Made by a program: the position numbers and the translations under genes. Below the pieces are notes generated by a model. It saw only the letters and a list, made by a program, of their open reading frames with translations. It ran no database searches and was not told the origin of the DNA. Shown in pieces: positions 4,843-5,321 of a DNA stretch of 5,321 nt. Every line of letters starts with the position of its first letter. Positions within the stretch are counted from its first letter, which is position 1. The DNA is from Tardiphaga sp. (lineage in GTDB: Bacteria; Pseudomonadota; Alphaproteobacteria; Rhizobiales; Xanthobacteraceae). Location: positions 1 to 5,321 of the forward strand of contig JAQGJF010000498.1 of assembly GCA_028290765.1 (NCBI GenBank), in the 5' to 3' direction.

Positions 4843-5321
4843 ATGATCACACGCATTCTGACGATCTGCGCAGCGGTGGCTGCAACCGCTGCGGGAACTT
4901 CTGTTGCGTTCGCGCAGCAGGGGTATCCGCAAGGCTATCCTTCGCCCGGTCCGTATTCGAGCGCGCCCGCGCCCTATCCCGCCGATTACAATCGCCGCCC
5001 GGGCGCGATGGATGCGATGCCGGATTTCGACGCGCTCGACGACGACGAAGCGCCGCCGGCGCGCGGCGCCACCGCGCTGCCGCCGCCCGGTCCGGTGCTG
5101 TCGCCGGACGATCCGCGCTATGGCCGCCCGACCGGCGCGCCGGTCTATTCCGACCGCACCGTGCCGCAGGGCCCGGTGATGTCGCCGGATGATCCGCGTT
5201 ACGGCCGCCCGATGGGTCCGCCGCCGGTGATCTATTCCGATCGCGCGCCGCCCGAGCGCGGCAATCCCGACGGTTACGGCATGCGTCCGCCGGAAGCGGT
5301 GGGTCCGCAAGGTGCGGTCAC
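4843..5321 (+). CDS. Secreted Pro-rich repeat protein, 3' end outside window; possibly the N-terminus of an L,D-transpeptidase
   Basis: The frame stays open to the window end, giving about 159 residues. It begins MITRILTICAAVAATAAG, a clear signal peptide with cleavage likely after AFA (before QQGYP). The mature part starts with a Gln/Gly/Tyr/Pro-rich stretch (QQGYPQGYPSPGPY), then an acidic patch (DFDALDDDEAPPA), then two repeats of GPV[LM]SPDDPRYGRP ending in YSDR, then a Gly/Pro-rich segment (NPDGYGMRPPEAVGPQGAV). I recall this SPDDPRYGRP style from the N-terminal part of YkuD-type L,D-transpeptidases in Bradyrhizobium and relatives, enzymes that make 3-3 crosslinks in peptidoglycan or attach proteins to it. 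The catalytic domain (HG-x14-17-[ST]HGC[IV]R) would lie beyond this window, so the family call is from memory only. The secreted Pro-rich nature is directly visible. Confidence 0.82.
   Translation, partial: MITRILTICAAVAATAAGTSVAFAQQGYPQGYPSPGPYSSAPAPYPADYNRRPGAMDAMPDFDALDDDEAPPARGATALPPPGPVLSPDDPRYGRPTGAPVYSDRTVPQGPVMSPDDPRYGRPMGPPPVIYSDRAPPERGNPDGYGMRPPEAVGPQGAV
5089..5256 (+). repeat. Two tandem repeats of about 27-29 residues with SPDDPRYGRP core
   Basis: Unit 1 (5089-5169, 27 residues) and unit 2 (5170-5256, 29 residues) share GPV-x-SPDDPRYGRP, a Gly/Pro spacer and YSDR. The DNA copies differ mainly at third positions, for example CGCTAT versus CGTTAC for RY. This points to selection on the protein rather than a fresh DNA duplication. 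Confidence 0.88.

Noticed and set aside
4669..5310. 213-codon minus-strand frame opposite the Pro-rich gene
   Set aside because: Its product is almost all Arg, His, Ala and Gly, typical of the antisense of Pro/Gly-rich coding; the plus frame has a signal peptide and ordered repeats.
1..5321. Defence, toxin-antitoxin, phage or transposon system
   Set aside because: No transposase, integrase, nuclease or toxin motif, no terminal inverted repeats and no CRISPR-like array were found; gene content looks like ordinary chromosome.

Overview
The window looks like chromosomal DNA of an alphaproteobacterium close to Bradyrhizobium/Rhodopseudomonas (Nitrobacteraceae). It is GC-rich, its real genes favour G or C at third codon positions, and several proteins resemble ones I recall from that group. 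This is an inference from style; no marker gene is present. I see no mobile element, tRNA, rRNA, CRISPR array or phage gene.

Layout from left to right: (1) the last 50 codons of a single-domain rhodanese on + (ends 154); (2) convergent to it on -, a secreted 253-residue protein made of two copies of a six-cysteine module (178-939); (3) a 209-base divergent promoter region; (4) on +, a 432-residue exported LVIVD-repeat beta-propeller with seven recognisable blade motifs (1149-2447), followed by two hairpins, one a perfect 17-bp stem; (5) a small conserved-looking ORF on + (2560-2784); (6) a two-domain 3-mercaptopyruvate-type sulfurtransferase, sseA-like, on + (2915-3772), with a dyad just before its ribosome binding site; (7) convergent to it with 6 bases between stops, a membrane-anchored Ala/Pro/Glu-rich protein with a very basic tail on - (3779-4507); (8) a 335-base divergent intergenic region; (9) on +, the N-terminal part of a secreted Pro-rich protein with SPDDPRYGRP repeats, running off the window (4843-5321), perhaps the N-terminus of an L,D-transpeptidase.

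The genes alternate in orientation and do not form one operon. Two themes are visible. One is sulfur transfer (two rhodanese-fold proteins). The other is the cell envelope: four proteins carry a signal peptide or membrane anchor. I find no convincing evidence that they form one multi-gene system. The most interesting items are the duplicated six-cysteine secreted protein, which I cannot assign to a family, and the histidines repeated across propeller blades in the LVIVD protein.
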